The notes beneath the pieces were generated by a model. The model did not search any database. It saw nothing but the letters and a program-made list of their open reading frames with translations, and had not been told where the DNA came from. From NCBI GenBank assembly GCA_003666485.1, contig CP032931.1, positions 1,550,001 to 1,614,000 on the forward strand: a stretch of DNA of 64,000 nucleotides. The letters run 5' to 3'. Each line of letters starts with the position of its first letter. Position 1 is the stretch's first letter. The position numbers and the translations under genes are program-made. Origin of the DNA: Levilactobacillus brevis. GTDB lineage: Bacteria > Bacillota > Bacilli > Lactobacillales > Lactobacillaceae. Shown one piece after another: positions 38,038 to 46,159 of this stretch.

Positions 38038-39234
38038 ATGAAAAATGTAAGACTTTATGAAGGAGTATTGAGGAAGTACAAAAGCTTGTTCATCTATATA
38101 ACAATGTTTTATTTTTCTATGGGCGTTTCGAAATATACGCAAATTCTGTACTTTCAGCAAAACGGCAAGTTAATAAACTTTTCACTGGCATATTCGGCGA
38201 TGGCAATTGCTGGATCTTTTTCTTTCTTGATAACCAATAGACTAGAAAGAATGAGTTTGAGAAAGATTGCGAAAATCTTTGGATTAGTTTACGCAACAGG
38301 TATGATCCTGAGAGTTTTCTTTCAAAGTAGCTGGATAGCTATCATATCGGGCAGCATCTCGGGTTTTGGAGCAGCTATTCTAATCCTAGTAGTAAGAAAG
38401 TGGATTTATGCAGAGTCGGATGAAAATCCGGAGGACAAGCAGATCCTAATCTCGTCTCGATACACAATAATGCAAATTACGTCATTATTAGCAACACTAG
38501 TCACGGGACTGATTCTATTCATCTTTTCATCAAATAACGTCGTGTATGTCTTAATTTTAGTGACAACTGCCATGGCAATAATTTTATTGCCGGCCAATTC
38601 CGTTCCCATAGATGGTGAAATTAAAATTGAGAGAAAATCAAAGATTCTTGCATTGCCAGCTAATCGTGTTCGGGGATTATCGTATTTGGTTGCTGTCATC
38701 TTTATGGGCATAACAACCTCTATCGTTGATCCGATCACTCCGGCACTACTGCGGGCTGCTGGGTATAGCGTTGGTGCGGTAAGTGTCATCATTACCTCTT
38801 TAGGGGTGGTGACCATGTTGTCGGCGTTTCTGTTTCAACTACCGATTTTTAACAAGCAGCCAGCATATTATTTTTGGCTTATTGAGTTGTTTTCGGGGAG
38901 TATCATTATTTTCTGCGGTTTGATGACCCAACAGCAATACATTTGGATCATGGTTGCTTTTATCGTAATGTCCATCGAAGGTACAGGATTTTTTATGCTG
39001 AAAGAACTAGTGGAGTATGATATGTTTCCCAAGGAAGAAACAGTCGTATATCTGGGATTAGCACAATCCGGTTTCTTGATTGGAGATGCAATCGGCGCAC
39101 CAGTAGGGACATTTCTCTTTCAGCTTGTAAATGGACGATTTTTGCTTATATTGTATGGAGTAATGGCGATGATTTGTGGCTTTTCGTATATGGAGCTTTC
39201 TAAAGCATTTGAACGAGATAAACTACGTGTTTGA
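38038..39234 (+). CDS. MFS transporter, probable exporter of the cassette
   Basis: 398 aa from the ATG at 38038, preceded by AAGTGAAGAG; earlier in-frame starts overlap the TPR gene. About 12 hydrophobic spans, with a long loop between the sixth and seventh (PIDGEIKIERKSKILALP). Hydrophobic pattern fits the major facilitator superfamily, without a drug-pump signature I can name. AT-rich like the rest of the cassette. Last gene before a strong terminator; candidate exporter of the peptide or of a product made from it. Confidence 0.75.
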   Translation: MKNVRLYEGVLRKYKSLFIYITMFYFSMGVSKYTQILYFQQNGKLINFSLAYSAMAIAGSFSFLITNRLERMSLRKIAKIFGLVYATGMILRVFFQSSWIAIISGSISGFGAAILILVVRKWIYAESDENPEDKQILISSRYTIMQITSLLATLVTGLILFIFSSNNVVYVLILVTTAMAIILLPANSVPIDGEIKIERKSKILALPANRVRGLSYLVAVIFMGITTSIVDPITPALLRAAGYSVGAVSVIITSLGVVTMLSAFLFQLPIFNKQPAYYFWLIELFSGSIIIFCGLMTQQQYIWIMVAFIVMSIEGTGFFMLKELVEYDMFPKEETVVYLGLAQSGFLIGDAIGAPVGTFLFQLVNGRFLLILYGVMAMICGFSYMELSKAFERDKLRV

Positions 39235-39341
39235 AGTCAGAGAGACATTCACAATGATTTAGTTCGACTTTCAAAGAGCTTTCTCTGAAAGAGATAAGAC
39301 AATGTTTTACCCGAAATACTCAACACCAAAATTTTTGCAAA

Positions 39342-39390
39342 AAATGACGAGTTTCTAAATCAATGTTTTTCGATTTAGAACTCGTCATTT
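39342..39390. terminator. Terminator after the MFS gene
   Basis: Nineteen-base arms pair with a single bulge (39342-39361 with 39372-39390). Confidence 0.85.
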
Positions 39391-39498
39391 ACGTTTTGAA
39401 GCACTTTTGTCGGGCACACTTTTCTTTAAGATTTTTTGGGGACTAAGCATGGTATAATAGATGATATTCTAAAAGCTGAGGAGAAGTGGTGACTGACG

Positions 39499-40257
39499 GT
39501 GAAACGGCGCGAGGTGCAGCCTATCTATGAAAATACGTATCATCGTCGGCATCATCGCCGGTGGTGGGCCTTACTGGTGCTGATTCTGGTCGTACTGATT
39601 GTGGGCGTGGGCTGGACCCAGTGGCAGGCGCACCAAAAACAGCAATTGGCCAACTACCCGATTCGGGGCGTCACAATCAATCAGGACAGTGGCTACCTGG
39701 ATTACCAACAATTGGCGAAACACGTCCAATTTGTCTATCTGCAAGCCACTTCGGGGGCAACCTACACGGATGATGACTTTAGCGATAACTATTCGCGTTC
39801 GCAGGGGGCGAGCGTCAAAGTGGGGGTTGCCCATACATTTAGCTTCACCACTTCGGCCAATCAACAGTACCGGCACTTCCACAGTACGGTCGGGCAGAAT
39901 ACTGGGACCCTACCAATCATGGTTACCGTGAACTATTATGGTAAGTATAATAGTAGTAACGTCGACATGGCCAAGCAGGGGCAGAAGCTGAAAAAGTTGG
40001 TCAGTGAGCTGGAATGGTATCATCAGGGCGTGATTATCTTCGCGACCAAACAAGTCCTGACCCAATTCGTTCAGCCAGTCTTGCCCGCACAAAATTATTG
40101 GGTCGCCGGCGGTAAATTGGCCGGACACAACGCACAGGTGAAGATGATTGAATACGATGCGGATGGTAGCGTCACGCAAAACGGCCAGAGCCTGCCAGTT
40201 GCCCGTTCCGTGTTCAATGGCAACCAGCACGCTTGGCAGAAGTTCACGGCTGATTGA
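39499..40257 (+). CDS. Membrane-anchored GH25-like protein lacking catalytic residues
   Basis: 252 aa, GTG start behind GAGGAGAAG. A cytoplasmic His/Arg-rich head, one membrane span (about 22-40), then a GH25 (muramidase) barrel outside. The fold is shown by RGVTINQDSG, FVYLQATSGATYTDDDF, GVAHTFSF and the C-terminal MIEYDADG. Active GH25 enzymes carry D at the first strand, KATEG, and a DxE pair; here these read T59, QATSG, and T143/N145. So probably a glycan-binding pseudoenzyme. Confidence 0.8.
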   Translation: MKRREVQPIYENTYHRRHHRRWWALLVLILVVLIVGVGWTQWQAHQKQQLANYPIRGVTINQDSGYLDYQQLAKHVQFVYLQATSGATYTDDDFSDNYSRSQGASVKVGVAHTFSFTTSANQQYRHFHSTVGQNTGTLPIMVTVNYYGKYNSSNVDMAKQGQKLKKLVSELEWYHQGVIIFATKQVLTQFVQPVLPAQNYWVAGGKLAGHNAQVKMIEYDADGSVTQNGQSLPVARSVFNGNQHAWQKFTAD

Positions 40258-40284
40258 TGACGTATGGCTAAGAGTCACATGGCA

Positions 40285-40345
40285 CTGGCCGCCTACCGTC
40301 CGCCAGCTATGGAGATGACTCCAGCCTGAGGAACGGTCTTCCGGT
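40285..40345 (-). repeat. Degenerate fragment of the dispersed repeat
   Basis: GGCCGCCTACCGTCCGCC followed by CTATGGAGATG resembles the 3' end of an inverted copy. The arms no longer pair. Confidence 0.4.
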
Positions 40346-40440
40346 TCACTTCGATGCGTTGGTGGTTGACAGTGACACTGGATTAGGTCAATAGGCCAAT
40401 TGTCGCCAAGCACTAAACTGATGGGTGGTTAATCACCTCT

Positions 40441-40632
40441 GTAGCCGGGAGTCCGCCAAATATGAGCTCAGCCGTGGGAGTTCCCTTAGCGGCATGGTTC
40501 TTGCCGGTTAGGGAACTGGCGACTTTGAGACGTGTTCTTCGGCTCAAGGTCGAGGAGACGAGACCGATCTTTGGCTCGTCCCGCCGCCCACCGCGATCCG
40601 GCTCATATTTGGCGGACGGGAGGCGGCCAGTT
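40441..40632 (+). repeat. Structured dispersed repeat, copy C (type II, best-preserved)
   Basis: Outer arms 40451-40467 (GTCCGCCAAATATGAGC) and 40601-40617 are perfect 17-bp complements. Inside: AGTTCCCTTAGCGGCA/TGCCGGTTAGGGAACT, then CTTTGAG/CTCAAGG, then GACGAG...CTCGTC. Ends AGGCGGCCAGT as in other copies. Between the GH25-like gene and a converging DUF4828 gene. Confidence 0.9.
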
Positions 40633-40687
40633 CAGACACTGTAAACAAAGAGCCCCAAAAGCACATGTTTAAGCACAACAAACGAAA

Positions 40688-40726
40688 ATTAGCTCTGTAG
40701 AACCGAATGGGTTTTACAGAGCTAAT
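40688..40726. terminator. Terminator of the DUF4828 gene
   Basis: ATTAGCTCTGTA (40688-40699) pairs perfectly with TACAGAGCTAAT (40715-40726); on minus a TTTT-type tail follows. Confidence 0.8.
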
Positions 40727-40755
40727 CTTTTGCCAGGCCACAGGTGCGGGGCCGG

Positions 40756-41142
40756 TTATTTTTCATTGGGTTTGTCTGACTTAGTCGTCAGAGGTTTCAT
40801 TGCATAAGTACAGTCGTCGGCTTCATCGAAAAAAGAAATTGGTTGGCGTTCATTGGCGTGGATCGTCAGATGATAGCCAAACTTATCTTGAAACGTAAGC
40901 TGCTGTTCATTGAGGTCTTTGACGCGGACCTGCAGTTGGTGGTCATCGATTTGCACGTCAAGATTAGGACTAATTTCTAGCCGGTGGCGGCGCTGGTTGT
41001 GGGGGTCAATGAACTGCCACGTGCCAACGTAAAAGAGCGGCGACGTGCTTGGTTGTGGGTCTTTCTTTTTGCGCAACGAAAAGCCGCCAGTCAATCCGGC
41101 AACCAGTGAAATTCCAAATAAGGCAATGTCTCGACCTTTCAC
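40756..41142 (-). CDS. DUF4828-like membrane-anchored protein
   Basis: 128 aa. A hydrophobic N-terminus (about 7-22) is followed by a basic RKKK stretch and a small beta-rich domain (LFYVGTWQFID, HRLEISPNLDVQIDDHQLQVRV, YHLTIHA). I assign DUF4828, a lactobacillus family without known function, from overall look. Single gene on minus. Confidence 0.6.
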   Translation of the reverse strand: MKGRDIALFGISLVAGLTGGFSLRKKKDPQPSTSPLFYVGTWQFIDPHNQRRHRLEISPNLDVQIDDHQLQVRVKDLNEQQLTFQDKFGYHLTIHANERQPISFFDEADDCTYAMKPLTTKSDKPNEK

Positions 41143-41482
41143 CGGTAATCCCTCCCTTGAATTTAGGTTTCTTCTTACAATATAACATTTCTAACCCGAA
41201 AAACCGCAATATTTCTCTTGGATTTTTAGGAAACTTAATTCTCTGGCTATCGCCGAAGCACAGAGCCTGTTAAAATAAGGATTGCGGTAGCCGCCGCTGA
41301 ATAAAATTAACTGAAAGTTTAGCTATACCAAATTCTAACAACGTTGCCGCATTTTTTCAATCAGTACGCCGCGTGAACGTGGATGACCGATTACCTGATG
41401 AAGTGTGGTACGCTAAAAGTGGTCTTAGTCATTTTCACTGATAACTATTAAATAGGAACTTAAACAATCTGGAGGGATCAAC

Positions 41483-42487
41483 ATGATTCGCATGGGAACA
41501 GTGGGCACCAACTGGATTACGCAACAATTAGTCGAAGCCTTAGCCCTCAGTGGGCAGTATGAACTGGCCGGGGTGTACTCGCGCCATCAAGAAACGGCGG
41601 ACGCATTTGCTGCCAAAAATCACGCACAAGCTAGCTATACCAATTATGAAGAGATGCTCACCCAGTGTCAGCTGGATGTCGTGTACATTGCCTCGCCGAA
41701 CAGCTTGCATTTCAAGCAAGCCATGGCGGCCATTGACCGGGATATTTCAATCGTGGTCGAAAAGCCAGCCTTCAGCAATCGACAAGAAATGGTGGCCATC
41801 CAAGCAGCACTGACCCAACATCCCCAAGTAAAGTTCTTTGAAGCGGCGCGACACGTGCACACACCTAATTTCCAAGCTTTGGAAAAGGCACTGCTGGGCC
41901 TGCCCATGATTCAAGGAGCGGCGTTGACCTACATGAAGTATTCGTCACGCTACGACCTGGTCTTGGACGGCGAAGTGCCAAACGTTTTTAGCCGGCAATT
42001 TTCCGGTGGGGCGCTACAGGACCTGGGGGTGTATCCCATTTATCTGGCCATCGCCCTGTTTGGCCAACCGGAACACGTGCAGTATTACCCAACCCTGATT
42101 GCGACTGGGGCGGATGGCAAAGGGGTCGCCATGTTGCGCTACGCTGGCTTTGACGTGACCGTGTCCTTTGGCAAGACCAGTAATTCCGAAGCGCCATCAG
42201 AAATCTATGGCTTGAAGGAAACGGTCTCCTTGGACAGTGCGGGTGAATTGACCCACGTCGAAGAACGCGACGCTGCCGGGAACGTGCAGGAGCTGAGCGC
42301 CCCAGCGTTGGCCAACCCCATGTTACCTGAGGTGGTCGACTTTGCCCGCGTGTTATTGGCACCGGATGAACCGCAGAACCAAGCGGACTACCAGCGTTGG
42401 CTCCAGTGGAGTCTGACCGTGAACCAAGTACTCTACAGCCTGCGGGTCAGCGCTAACCTGCGTTTCCCAGCTGATGAGAACGACTAG
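41483..42487 (+). CDS. Gfo/Idh/MocA-family NAD(P)-dependent oxidoreductase
   Basis: 334 aa. N-terminal Rossmann fold (MGTVGTNWITQQLVEAL), the family's VVYIASPNSLHF and VVEKPAF with the conserved Lys of EKP, and a C-terminal beta-sheet domain. Acts on sugars, inositols or related compounds; the substrate is not readable. Starts behind GGAGGG; the helicase gene follows after 12 bases, so both may be co-transcribed. Confidence 0.9.
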   Translation: MIRMGTVGTNWITQQLVEALALSGQYELAGVYSRHQETADAFAAKNHAQASYTNYEEMLTQCQLDVVYIASPNSLHFKQAMAAIDRDISIVVEKPAFSNRQEMVAIQAALTQHPQVKFFEAARHVHTPNFQALEKALLGLPMIQGAALTYMKYSSRYDLVLDGEVPNVFSRQFSGGALQDLGVYPIYLAIALFGQPEHVQYYPTLIATGADGKGVAMLRYAGFDVTVSFGKTSNSEAPSEIYGLKETVSLDSAGELTHVEERDAAGNVQELSAPALANPMLPEVVDFARVLLAPDEPQNQADYQRWLQWSLTVNQVLYSLRVSANLRFPADEND

Positions 42488-42499
42488 AAAGGAAACAGC

Positions 42500-43840
42500 A
42501 TGTTAAAACAATTTGAAAAACACTTTACGGATTTAGGGTACCAAGCCCCAACCGCTATTCAAACGGCGGTGTACGACGCCATGGTCGGCGACAAAAACGT
42601 CTTAGGCCTGGCACCAACCGGCTCCGGGAAGACCGTAGCCTTTACGTTGCCGGCCTTAGCCAATTTATTGCCTGGTGATGGGACGCAACTGATCGTCTTA
42701 GAACCCTCCCAAGAGCTGGCGATTCAGACCAGCCGCGTCATGCGCGATTGGGGGAAGCTGTTGGACCTGCAAGTCGTCGCCTTAACGGGGGGCGCCAACG
42801 TCAAACGGCAAACGGAACGCCTCAAGAAGCGGCCGGAAATCGTGGTCGGTACACCGGGCCGGGTCTTAAATCTGGTCAATGACCGCAAGCTCAAGCTACA
42901 TTTGGTCTCGATGCTAATCGTCGATGAGGCCGATGACCTCTTGACGGGTGATACATTGGACACGGTGCGTGAGATTGCCCAGGCCACGCCGGCTGACGTG
43001 CAGTTGGGCTTCTTCTCCGCCACCGATACGCCGATTCTACACGAATTAGACAAGTGGTTCGGCCAAGACGTTGAACGCGTGGACGTCCGCGACCAGGACA
43101 ACACGCAAGGCGAAGTCCGTCACGGCCTGCTACAAGTCGGGATGAACAAGCGTGATCAGATGCTCAAACGCCTGCTGGCGATGCCCAACTTCCGGGCGCT
43201 GGTCTTCTTCAAGCAGTCCAGCACGCTGCGGAAGACCGCCACGCGCTTTTATCACGACCACGTGTCTGCGGCTGGCTTGACCAGTGACCTGCGGCAGGTG
43301 CAACGAGAAAAGGCGCTGCAAGACTTCCGCCAAGGTCGGATTCGCTTATTGTTGACGACGGACGTGGCGGCGCGGGGGTTGGATATTCCCAAGCTACCAG
43401 CCGTCATCAACTACGACTTGCCGGATAAGGTCAATGAATACGTGCACCGGGTCGGGCGGACCGGCCGGATGGGTGAACCGGGGCAAGTCATCAGTCTAGG
43501 GGATGACCACGACCTGCGTGATTTGAAACGCCTGCTCAAGGACACGGACTATGACCTCGTGCCACTATACTTCAGTGGTCGGACGTTGACCACTGAACGT
43601 CCGACTGCAGCGACGGTCAAGGCCAACGAGACGGCCAAGGCCGAACGGACGGCAACGACCAGTGCGGCCGGACAGACGTCAGTAACCGCCGCTGTGCCCA
43701 AGTCTGGGGCTAAGGTCAGTGTCAAGGCGGCAGCCAAAGCCGAAACGCCTAACCCAAGTAAGAAAAAGAAGCACAAGAACCGGCACACCAAGAATAAAGG
43801 GATGCGCAAGAAGTGGCGGGACCACGACGCGCAGAACTAG
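42500..43840 (+). CDS. DEAD-box RNA helicase
   Basis: 446 aa. Walker A APTGSGKT (38-45), motif Ib TPGR, motif II DEAD (VDEADDLL), motif III SAT (FFSATD), motif V ARGLD, motif VI HRVGRTGR. The Q-motif is short. The tail after about residue 355 is Ala/Thr/Lys-rich and ends in a strongly basic KKKHKNRHTKNKG stretch, typical of RNA-anchoring tails in cold-shock or ribosome-assembly helicases such as CshB or YfmL. Which one cannot be fixed. Confidence 0.92.
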   Translation: MLKQFEKHFTDLGYQAPTAIQTAVYDAMVGDKNVLGLAPTGSGKTVAFTLPALANLLPGDGTQLIVLEPSQELAIQTSRVMRDWGKLLDLQVVALTGGANVKRQTERLKKRPEIVVGTPGRVLNLVNDRKLKLHLVSMLIVDEADDLLTGDTLDTVREIAQATPADVQLGFFSATDTPILHELDKWFGQDVERVDVRDQDNTQGEVRHGLLQVGMNKRDQMLKRLLAMPNFRALVFFKQSSTLRKTATRFYHDHVSAAGLTSDLRQVQREKALQDFRQGRIRLLLTTDVAARGLDIPKLPAVINYDLPDKVNEYVHRVGRTGRMGEPGQVISLGDDHDLRDLKRLLKDTDYDLVPLYFSGRTLTTERPTAATVKANETAKAERTATTSAAGQTSVTAAVPKSGAKVSVKAAAKAETPNPSKKKKHKNRHTKNKGMRKKWRDHDAQN

Positions 43841-43856
43841 TCCTTTACAATTTCCC

Positions 43857-43892
43857 AGATCCGTGTGAAAATTATAAGCGGATCTTTATTTT
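43857..43892 (+). terminator. Terminator after the helicase gene
   Basis: AGATCCG/CGGATCT stem then TTATTTT, ending just before the tRNA. Confidence 0.75.
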
Positions 43893-43965
43893 GGCCCTAT
43901 AGCACAACTGGATAGGGCACTCGCCTCCTAAGCGAATGATCCCGGTTCGAGTCCGGGTGGGGCCA
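43893..43965 (+). tRNA. tRNA-Arg (anticodon CCU)
   Basis: 73 bases. Acceptor arms GGCCCTA/TGGGGCC (one G-T) with discriminator A, D-loop AACTGGATA, anticodon loop CTCCTAA with CCT at 43927-43929, T arm CCGGTTCGAGTCCGG. CCA is not encoded. Reads AGG codons. tRNA-Arg genes are frequent integration sites, and an AT-rich defence gene follows directly. Confidence 0.96.
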
Positions 43966-44229
43966 TGAAAATTAAAGTATAATCATCCTGAACCGTTTTG
44001 AATCGTTGATTTGAAGCGGCTTTTGGCTTTCTGGGGTTGCAAAAAAACGGTACAGATGGAGAATTTGGTGAACATTAGCCCTTTTTTGACTTTTTGTTAC
44101 CGGCTAGCCCGTCTCATTTAGAACCACAAGTGTTTTGTCGTTTCCTGTTTCTGCTCTAGGAAATAATTATCAAGAAGCTAGCATGAATGATCTTTGTTTT
44201 TAAAAGGAATTGCAATTTGTGTAGGATAC

Positions 44230-44258
44230 TTGATATTACGAAGACTTTTTGGTATTCT
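44230..44258 (+). promoter_or_regulatory. Promoter of the abi leader RNA
   Basis: TTGATA (44230-44235), 17 bases, TATTCT (44253-44258); expected transcript start near 44265. The stretch 43966-44229 shows no gene. Confidence 0.7.
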
Positions 44259-44264
44259 ACATGT

Positions 44265-44331
44265 ATAGAAGACAACACTTCTGCTTCCCGTTAAATCGGC
44301 AGGTACGCCCTGAATAAGCAGAAGTTTTTTG
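44265..44331 (+). ncRNA. Short terminated structured leader RNA upstream of the abi gene
   Basis: A long-range stem ACTTCTGCTT (44277-44286) with AAGCAGAAGT (44316-44325) encloses two small hairpins, CCG/CGG (44288-44299) and CAGG/CCTG (44300-44312), and ends in six T. The RNA would be about 65 nt and terminated before the abi start. Structured RNAs upstream of AbiF/Abi_2 genes have been reported as the abiF RNA motif; membership is inferred. Confidence 0.65.
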
Positions 44332-44349
44332 TTTAAGGAGAATAATACC

Positions 44350-45291
44350 ATGCCAAGTAAGGGCTTCTTGTCGCCAGAAGACCAGCGTGCGTTGCTGGAG
44401 AGTAGGGGAATTTCTTTTTCCAAGTCGTGTGAGATAGATGCGGCAAAAATTCAGGAAATTGGTTATTATAAGCTTAAGGAATTTGCGTATCCATTTAGTG
44501 TTTCTGACGATGCAGATGAGCCACAGTACAGGGGCTTAGACTTTCAATCTTTACTAGTTAGGTATTATCAAGATAAAAATTTAAGAATATTTATTCTACA
44601 TGCAGTGGAAGATATTGAGGTCCATTTAGGAAATAGTGTTGCCACAATTCTTGGAAAGAAATATGGTGCTTTTGGCTATCTAAACTTCAGCAACTGGTGT
44701 GATAGGGGAATCAAGAGATTTCAGGTTGAAGAAAAGCAATTTTATTTCAAAAAGGACTTGTTAAAGGCTGTGAAAAAATCCCGAAATCATTATGTAAACG
44801 TCTCAGCAAATAAGAATGATGAGGGCTTCCCGACGGTGTGGTTATTGAGTAATGTACTGATGTTTGGAAATATCATTAACTTAATTAGTATTATGTCTCT
44901 TAATAACAAGCGCGCGCTGGCGAAGATATATGGGTGCACACCGGATGAACTCATGTCATGGCTAAGGTGTCTGCTGTTTGTTCGAAATACTTGTGCGCAT
45001 AATTCTAACTTGATTGATTTGAATTTACGGACTCAGCCAATGGTTCCACGTAGATATAAATCTAAAATTTTGGAGACAGAAAGTGGCTATTCCAATGGGT
45101 TAGCAATCGTTTTATTGATAATTAAGTCATTGATGAATATCGTAAACTCGAAATACAAGTTTGGAAATATCTATGATTCGCTATATAAGATTATTGATCA
45201 TGAAGGGATTCGTGCAACATCGATTGGTTTTGCATCTGTTCGTAGCATCAATGTTTTCAAACCCTACAAGAAGCGGAAAAAGAGTTCTTAA
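44350..45291 (+). CDS. Abi_2 (AbiD/AbiF-like) abortive-infection protein with HEPN motif
   Basis: 313 aa from the ATG at 44350, 10 bases after AAGGAG. All-helical. The segment LLFVRNTCAHNSNL (about 209-222) carries Rx4H (R212, H217), the catalytic motif of HEPN ribonucleases; IQEIGYYKLKEFAYPF near 35-50 is typical of Abi_2. Such proteins stop phage growth by cleaving RNA and killing or arresting the host. AT-rich compared with neighbours, next to a tRNA gene and behind a structured RNA that may hold it in check. Confidence 0.85.
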   Translation: MPSKGFLSPEDQRALLESRGISFSKSCEIDAAKIQEIGYYKLKEFAYPFSVSDDADEPQYRGLDFQSLLVRYYQDKNLRIFILHAVEDIEVHLGNSVATILGKKYGAFGYLNFSNWCDRGIKRFQVEEKQFYFKKDLLKAVKKSRNHYVNVSANKNDEGFPTVWLLSNVLMFGNIINLISIMSLNNKRALAKIYGCTPDELMSWLRCLLFVRNTCAHNSNLIDLNLRTQPMVPRRYKSKILETESGYSNGLAIVLLIIKSLMNIVNSKYKFGNIYDSLYKIIDHEGIRATSIGFASVRSINVFKPYKKRKKSS

Positions 45292-45363
45292 ATCGCAAAA
45301 CTATGGGTAAAGTGTGTGACTTTTCTTATTTCCGTTTTTATTGAAACTATCAACTACGAATGT

Positions 45364-45407
45364 ATGTGGCACAACTAACAGGTCAACTGTTGGGGGGCCA
45401 CATTTTT
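45364..45407 (+). terminator. Terminator after the abi gene
   Basis: ATGTGGC/GCCACAT with inner AACAG/CTGTT, then TTTTT. Confidence 0.8.
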
Positions 45408-45545
45408 CGGTATAAGGCACCTATTTACCGTTTGCTCAACTGCTAACCTGCTAACCGATGTACATTTTTAATGCGTTCACCTCCCCAATGGAACCGTTTT
45501 CGGCTATAATGAACGTAGTGCTGAAAAAAGTGAGGAGGAGTTTCA

Positions 45546-45998
45546 ATGGACAATGCAGGATCAATGAACCCAAAGAAGTTTACCCGGATATTGGTTGGGG
45601 TGGATGATTCACCCGATGCCCAATTGGCTTTCCGTTACGCGATGAACCGAGCTAAGTTTGATGACGCTGAGTTGGTTATTTGTTCTGTACTGGAATCTGA
45701 TAACATGAATATCTACCAAGCTCTCAGCAAGGATTACGTTCACGGTCAACGGGCTGATTTGCAAAAACACTTGGAGGCTTACGAGAACTTAGCGCGGCGC
45801 TTCGGCATCACTAAGGTGAAAATTATTATCGGTGAGGGCGACCCCGGCGAGACCATTGTGAAGCAGATCATTCCCGAAGTGGAGCCAGATTTGTTGGTGG
45901 TCGGGTCGTTGTCTAAGAATGGTGTCCGGAAATATTTCGGGAGCCAAGCGGCCTACATGGCAAAATATTCTCCAATTTCTGTAATGATTGTCAGATAG
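45546..45998 (+). CDS. Universal stress protein (UspA family)
   Basis: 150 aa, ATG behind GAGGAGGAG. N-terminal RILVGVDDSPDAQLAFRYAM and C-terminal VVGSLSKNGVRKYFGSQA...SPISVMIVR, the ATP-binding G-2x-G-9x-G pattern in altered form. Cytoplasmic stress-survival protein; exact action unknown. It precedes the second GntP gene. Confidence 0.93.
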   Translation: MDNAGSMNPKKFTRILVGVDDSPDAQLAFRYAMNRAKFDDAELVICSVLESDNMNIYQALSKDYVHGQRADLQKHLEAYENLARRFGITKVKIIIGEGDPGETIVKQIIPEVEPDLLVVGSLSKNGVRKYFGSQAAYMAKYSPISVMIVR

Positions 45999-46006
45999 CG
46001 TTTTCA
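45993..46006 (-). promoter_or_regulatory. cre (CcpA) site before the second gntP
   Basis: On minus TGAAAACGCTATCT, one mismatch from consensus, overlapping the usp stop region. Confidence 0.6.
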
Positions 46007-46159
46007 CGGCTGTTTTCACAAACGAACTGTAAATAACATTCAGTTACCCCCTTGCAAGTTGAAAACTTTTTTCATACAATGATTCTTATGCGACAAGATA
46101 GAATCTGGCTACGGCAGGCCGATTTTATCAGAATCGAGCATAAGAAAAGAGAGAGAAAT

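Noticed and set aside
45300-45545. A Lacto-usp type RNA before the universal stress gene
   Set aside because: The only clear structure is the terminator at 45364; I could not match the published motif by eye.
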